Assembly (NCBI GenBank): GCA_029861085.1
Contig: JAOUAE010000053.1
Location: 1 to 8,191, forward strand
DNA: 8,191 nucleotides
Source of the DNA: Candidatus Nitrosopumilus sp.
Lineage (GTDB): Archaea; Thermoproteota; Nitrososphaeria; Nitrososphaerales; Nitrosopumilaceae
Direction: 5' to 3'
In this document: piece after piece, positions 5,959 through 8,191 of the stretch
Numbering within the stretch: the stretch's first letter is position 1
Layout of the letters: each line of letters opens with the position of its first letter
Translations under genes and position numbers: made by a program
The notes under the pieces: generated by a model
Told to the model about the DNA's origin: nothing
What the model saw: the letters and a program-made list of their open reading frames with translations, nothing else
The model's database searches: none

Positions 5959-6186
5959 ATGGTTCAAATAAGTGATCTTGTGAAGCAAGGACAATCCCTA
6001 ATGGATGATAGAAAATTTGATGATGCTCTTGGATTCTTTGAACAAGCACTTCTTTTGAATCAAAATGATCCTGATCTTTGGAATTTCAAAGGAGTTGCAC
6101 TTCGTAGTCTGGGCAGATACGAGGAATCTATGGAATGTTTTAACAAATCATTGGAAATTGAACCTAGGGATAAATATGCATCTTGA
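5959..6186 (+). CDS. Small TPR-repeat protein
   Basis: This 75-residue protein holds two tetratricopeptide repeats. Residues about 4-37 (VKQGQSLMDDRKFDDALGFF, then EQALLLNQNDP) and 38-71 (LWNFKGVALRSLGRYEESME, then CFNKSLEIEPRD) both show the TPR spacing of small residues, Tyr/Phe and a terminal Pro. There is no signal peptide or catalytic domain. TPRs mediate protein-protein contacts; the partner is unknown. Two repeats are near the minimum for a stable TPR fold, so it may dimerise or work with a partner. The TATA box 25-26 nt upstream fixes the start. The gene ends in TGA with no repeat-like coding after the stop in any frame, so it is not an obvious frameshifted part of the next TPR gene. 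It is divergent from the Lrp-type regulator, which may control it. Confidence 0.85.
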   Translation: MVQISDLVKQGQSLMDDRKFDDALGFFEQALLLNQNDPDLWNFKGVALRSLGRYEESMECFNKSLEIEPRDKYAS

Positions 6187-6322
6187 TTTAAACAAAATAT
6201 CTCCTTTTCCAAATTGGTTATAGTATAATGATCGTTGATTTAATTATCACTTTTTCTTCTGTTATGCAGTGACTCATCAGCAACTATGCCCGCAATCTAT
6301 AGTATCTGAAAATAAAAATCAG

Positions 6323-6330
6323 TTTATTAT
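6323..6330 (+). promoter_or_regulatory. TATA box that decides the start of the second TPR gene
   Basis: TTTATTAT is centred 26-27 nt before the ATG at 6353, matching the leaderless spacing of neighbouring genes. A start at the upstream GTG (6269) would place this TATA box inside the coding region, so 6353 is preferred. Confidence 0.55.
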
Positions 6331-6352
6331 TAACAAAATATTATCAAATACA

Positions 6353-6850
6353 ATGAGTGCTAAAATAGAAAAGATGCTGATACAAGCTTTAGAGTATGTG
6401 GAGGATGGAAATTATTCTGATGCATTGAAACTTTATGATTTGGCCCTCCTAGAAGAACCTGATAATACAAGTGTACTAGTTGACAAGGGTGCAACATTAC
6501 AAAACATGGGTAAATTGAAACTTGCCATTCGTTGCTATGACAAAGTTCTCAATATTTTCCCTGAACATCTTGATGCGTTATTAAACAAGGGTGCTGCGTT
6601 ACATTCAGACCGAAAATATCTTGAAGCAATAGAATGCTATGACATTGCTTTGAAAGTTGACAAAAAATGTGCTATGGCTCTTGCGTATAAGGGACTTTCA
6701 TTAGGAGAAATGGGCAAATTACAGAATGCGATTAAATATTTCAAAAAAGCACTATCTATTGACAAACACTATGATCTGGCAAATATTTCCAAAGATGTTG
6801 CTCAAGAATTATTAAAATCAATTAAAACAAAAAAATCTAAAACACAGTAA
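6353..6850 (+). CDS. TPR-repeat protein (four repeats)
   Basis: From the ATG at 6353 this is a 165-residue protein made almost wholly of tetratricopeptide repeats. The four repeats fall at about residues 8-38 (ALEYVEDGNYSDALKLYDLA), 39-72 (DKGATLQNMGKLKLAIRCYD), 73-106 (NKGAALHSDRKYLEAIECYD) and 107-140 (YKGLSLGEMGKLQNAIKYFK). Each has the Gly/Ala, Tyr and Ala signature positions. A short helix and a Lys-rich tail (SIKTKKSKTQ) cap it. It has no signal peptide or enzyme domain, so a scaffold role is inferred from the family. The frame stays open 28 codons further up to a GTG at 6269, but that stretch (THQQLCPQSIVSENKNQ) does not look like TPR sequence and contains the likely TATA box. Its repeats resemble those of the preceding 75-residue TPR protein, and the tandem pair may be paralogous. 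The 3' end overlaps the convergent zinc-finger gene by 14 bp. Confidence 0.85.
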   Translation: MSAKIEKMLIQALEYVEDGNYSDALKLYDLALLEEPDNTSVLVDKGATLQNMGKLKLAIRCYDKVLNIFPEHLDALLNKGAALHSDRKYLEAIECYDIALKVDKKCAMALAYKGLSLGEMGKLQNAIKYFKKALSIDKHYDLANISKDVAQELLKSIKTKKSKTQ

Positions 6851-7010
6851 CATCGCCAGGGGCTGGCTCTCGTTTAATCTGCTTTTCATTGTCTTCAAAA
6901 AAGTCACCGTGTGCAGATTTTTGATGCTCTCTTAATTCCTCTATGTTTTCAAAACCGTCATGACACAGGTAGCATTTTGGTTTGTGTTCATCCACTAGAG
7001 GAAGCACCAT
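6837..7010 (-). CDS. Small C2H2 zinc-finger protein
   Basis: A 57-residue protein reads from ATG at 7010 to TAG at 6837-6839. It holds one complete C2H2 finger: Cys13-X2-Cys16-X12-His29-X4-His34 (CYLCHDGFENIEELREHQKS and then AH), with Phe20 and Leu26 at the hydrophobic core positions. This is exactly the classical spacing. An acidic stretch (GDFFEDNE) and a Pro-containing tail (KREPAPGDVTVF) follow. Single C2H2 fingers occur in archaea, including Nitrososphaerota, and may bind DNA, RNA or protein; nothing here picks one. The last 14 bp overlap the end of the convergent TPR gene. A weak TATA-like stretch (7031-7040) lies at the expected distance upstream. The gene is too short for many gene finders, but motif, start and frame integrity make it convincing. 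Confidence 0.85.
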   Translation of the reverse strand: MVLPLVDEHKPKCYLCHDGFENIEELREHQKSAHGDFFEDNEKQIKREPAPGDVTVF

Positions 7011-7030
7011 GGTACTGCTAACACGACTGG

Positions 7031-7040
7031 CTACTTATTT
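7031..7040 (-). promoter_or_regulatory. Weak TATA-like box of the C2H2 zinc-finger gene
   Basis: AAATAAGTAG on the minus strand is centred about 26 nt upstream of the ATG at 7010. The distance fits but the match is poor. Confidence 0.3.
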
Positions 7041-7055
7041 CTTGAGACTATAAGG

Positions 7056-7063
7056 AATATATC
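7056..7063 (+). promoter_or_regulatory. TATA box of the mqnE-like gene
   Basis: AATATATC, inside GGAATATATCC, is centred 25-26 nt before the ATG at 7085. This fits a leaderless transcript. Confidence 0.6.
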
Positions 7064-7084
7064 CTGATATGAAAACGAAACAAT

Positions 7085-8182
7085 ATGCTAGCAGACCTGG
7101 TTAAAGATTCTCAAGCCTTAGATCGTGCAATTGCAGGAGAGGAACTCTCTTACAAAGATGGCCTAGAACTAATGAATTACGATAATTTACACTTACTTGC
7201 AGCTGTTGCAGATAATACCCGAAAAAAACTAGTAGGTGATACTGTGACTTTTGCTGCATCTTATTACATGAATTACACTAATGTCTGTGCTGCTAGCTGT
7301 CAAATGTGTGCATTTTATCGTAAAGAAGACGCAGATGATGCATATACGCTAACCCCCAAAGAAATCGAACAAAGAGTTGGCATTGCAAAACAAATGGGTG
7401 CAACTGAAGTCCACATTGTTGGAGGTTTTCATCCAAAACTCCCACTGGAATATTACGAGGATATGATGAGGGCAATCAAAAAGAGTCATCCCCAATTAAA
7501 CATCAAAGCATTGACTGCAGCTGAGATTTACTATTTGTCAAAATTAACAAAAAATTCGACTAAAGAAATCTTATCTCGACTTAAAGATGCCGGACTTGAT
7601 TCAATGCCTGGTGGTGGTGCTGAACTATTCCATCCTGGGATTAGGGAAAAAATTGTTAGAGGAAAATGCACTGGACAGCAATGGCTTGATGTTATTGAGG
7701 AGGCTCATAACATGGACATTAAAAGTAATGTCACGATGCTTTACGGCCATATAGAAAAACCTGAACACATTGTTGATCATCTCATTAAGGTTCGTAAGTT
7801 ACAAAAAAAGACTAAAGGATTCATGACTTTAATTCCCTTGAAATTTAGTTTGGATAATACTGAACTAGAGCAAGAACATTTGGTAAATAACGAGTGTTCT
7901 TCTGTATATGATTTGAGAATTATTGCACTTTCGAGATTAATGCTTGCAAATGTTCTGAACAACATCTCTGTTTACTGGGTTGCATATGGGAAGAAACTTG
8001 CACAAGTTGCATTATCAAACGGTGGAAGCGACCTGGTTGGCACTGCATTTTCTGAGGAAATTTATCGTGCTGCTGGAAAAGAAACTTCTTCCTCAGTTGA
8101 GGAATTGGCAACAATGGTTAAAGAAATCGGTCGTGTTCCAGCTCAGAGAAATACTCATTTTGAAATCTTGAGAAAATTCTAG
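7085..8182 (+). CDS. mqnE: Radical SAM enzyme, aminofutalosine synthase (MqnE)-like
   Basis: This 365-residue protein belongs to the CofH/MqnC/MqnE branch of radical SAM enzymes. The cluster motif is Cys68-X3-Cys72-X2-Cys75 followed by AFYRK. SAM-binding and barrel motifs include EVHIVGGFHPKLPLEYYEDM (108-127), ALTAAEI (142-148), LDSMPGGGAELFHPGIREKI (171-190) and MLYGHIEKPEHIVDHL (218-233). The C-terminal part has VYWVAYGKKLAQVAL and DLVGTAFSEEIYRAAG. The VGGFHP, FHPGIREKIVRGK and SNVTMLYGHIE stretches look more like MqnE than MqnC (QGG.NP) or CofH. MqnE joins a SAM-derived adenosyl radical to 3-(1-carboxyvinyloxy)benzoate to give aminofutalosine, an early step of menaquinone synthesis by the futalosine route. 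Thaumarchaea are known to contain menaquinones, so the role fits. Length is normal and complete. CofH-like F420 chemistry is the main alternative. It has its own promoter; no partner gene is visible within the window. Confidence 0.78.
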   Translation: MLADLVKDSQALDRAIAGEELSYKDGLELMNYDNLHLLAAVADNTRKKLVGDTVTFAASYYMNYTNVCAASCQMCAFYRKEDADDAYTLTPKEIEQRVGIAKQMGATEVHIVGGFHPKLPLEYYEDMMRAIKKSHPQLNIKALTAAEIYYLSKLTKNSTKEILSRLKDAGLDSMPGGGAELFHPGIREKIVRGKCTGQQWLDVIEEAHNMDIKSNVTMLYGHIEKPEHIVDHLIKVRKLQKKTKGFMTLIPLKFSLDNTELEQEHLVNNECSSVYDLRIIALSRLMLANVLNNISVYWVAYGKKLAQVALSNGGSDLVGTAFSEEIYRAAGKETSSSVEELATMVKEIGRVPAQRNTHFEILRKF

Positions 8183-8191
8183 TTTTGAGAT

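Noticed and set aside
6269..6352. GTG-initiated 28-codon N-terminal extension of the second TPR gene
   Set aside because: The stretch does not resemble TPR sequence and contains the TATA box placed correctly for the ATG at 6353.
6187..6352. Possible small RNA or small gene between the TPR genes
   Set aside because: Only very short frames (14-18 codons) and no convincing stable fold were seen. The stretch is adequately explained as the 3' end of one gene and the promoter of the next.
7293..8171. Several 60-64-codon open frames within the mqnE-like gene
   Set aside because: They are shadows of a gene with clear radical SAM motifs and show no protein-like features of their own.
1..8191. CRISPR arrays, tRNA or rRNA genes, insertion sequences
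   Set aside because: No regularly spaced repeats, cloverleaf arms, rRNA-like GC-rich blocks or transposase motifs were seen on either strand.

Overview
The window looks like chromosomal DNA of an ammonia-oxidising archaeon of the Nitrosopumilus type (Nitrososphaerota/Thaumarchaeota). The reasons are very AT-rich sequence, short compact genes on both strands, archaeal TATA boxes centred about 25-27 nt upstream of start codons (leaderless transcription), and the gene families present: Lrp/AsnC regulator, membrane-anchored J protein, TPR proteins, archaeal-type small zinc proteins and a futalosine-pathway radical SAM enzyme. The assignment is an inference from protein style and not from a marker gene.

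Left part (1-1461). A minus-strand gene running off the left edge encodes the N-terminal core-binding region of a tyrosine recombinase-like protein. It shares a 43-bp divergent promoter region with an 83-residue acidic protein of unknown function. Next come a 47-residue four-cysteine zinc-ribbon protein (minus, 692-835), a 197-bp gap, and a secreted beta-rich protein (minus, 1033-1461).

Middle part (1532-5835). A minus-strand pair encodes an HD-domain protein with a phosphodiesterase-like metal motif and an uncharacterised C-terminal domain, followed 9 bp later by a GlcD-type FAD-linked oxidase. The start of the HD gene overlaps the start of a divergent unknown gene (4426-4830). The stop of that gene in turn overlaps the stop of a membrane-anchored DnaJ-domain gene. 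The J gene follows an Lrp/AsnC regulator gene with a 10-bp gap, probably in one transcript.

Right part (5836-8191). Divergent from the regulator are two TPR genes in tandem. A convergent 57-residue C2H2 zinc-finger gene overlaps the end of the second TPR gene. Last is a CofH/MqnC/MqnE-family radical SAM enzyme, best read as aminofutalosine synthase MqnE of menaquinone biosynthesis.

I see no tRNA, rRNA, CRISPR array, IS element or clear multi-gene defence system. The most interesting points are the PDE-like HD fusion protein, the 7-bp overlap of two divergent starts, a 12-bp direct repeat beside the Lrp promoter, the partial recombinase, and two small zinc-protein genes that a length cutoff would miss.
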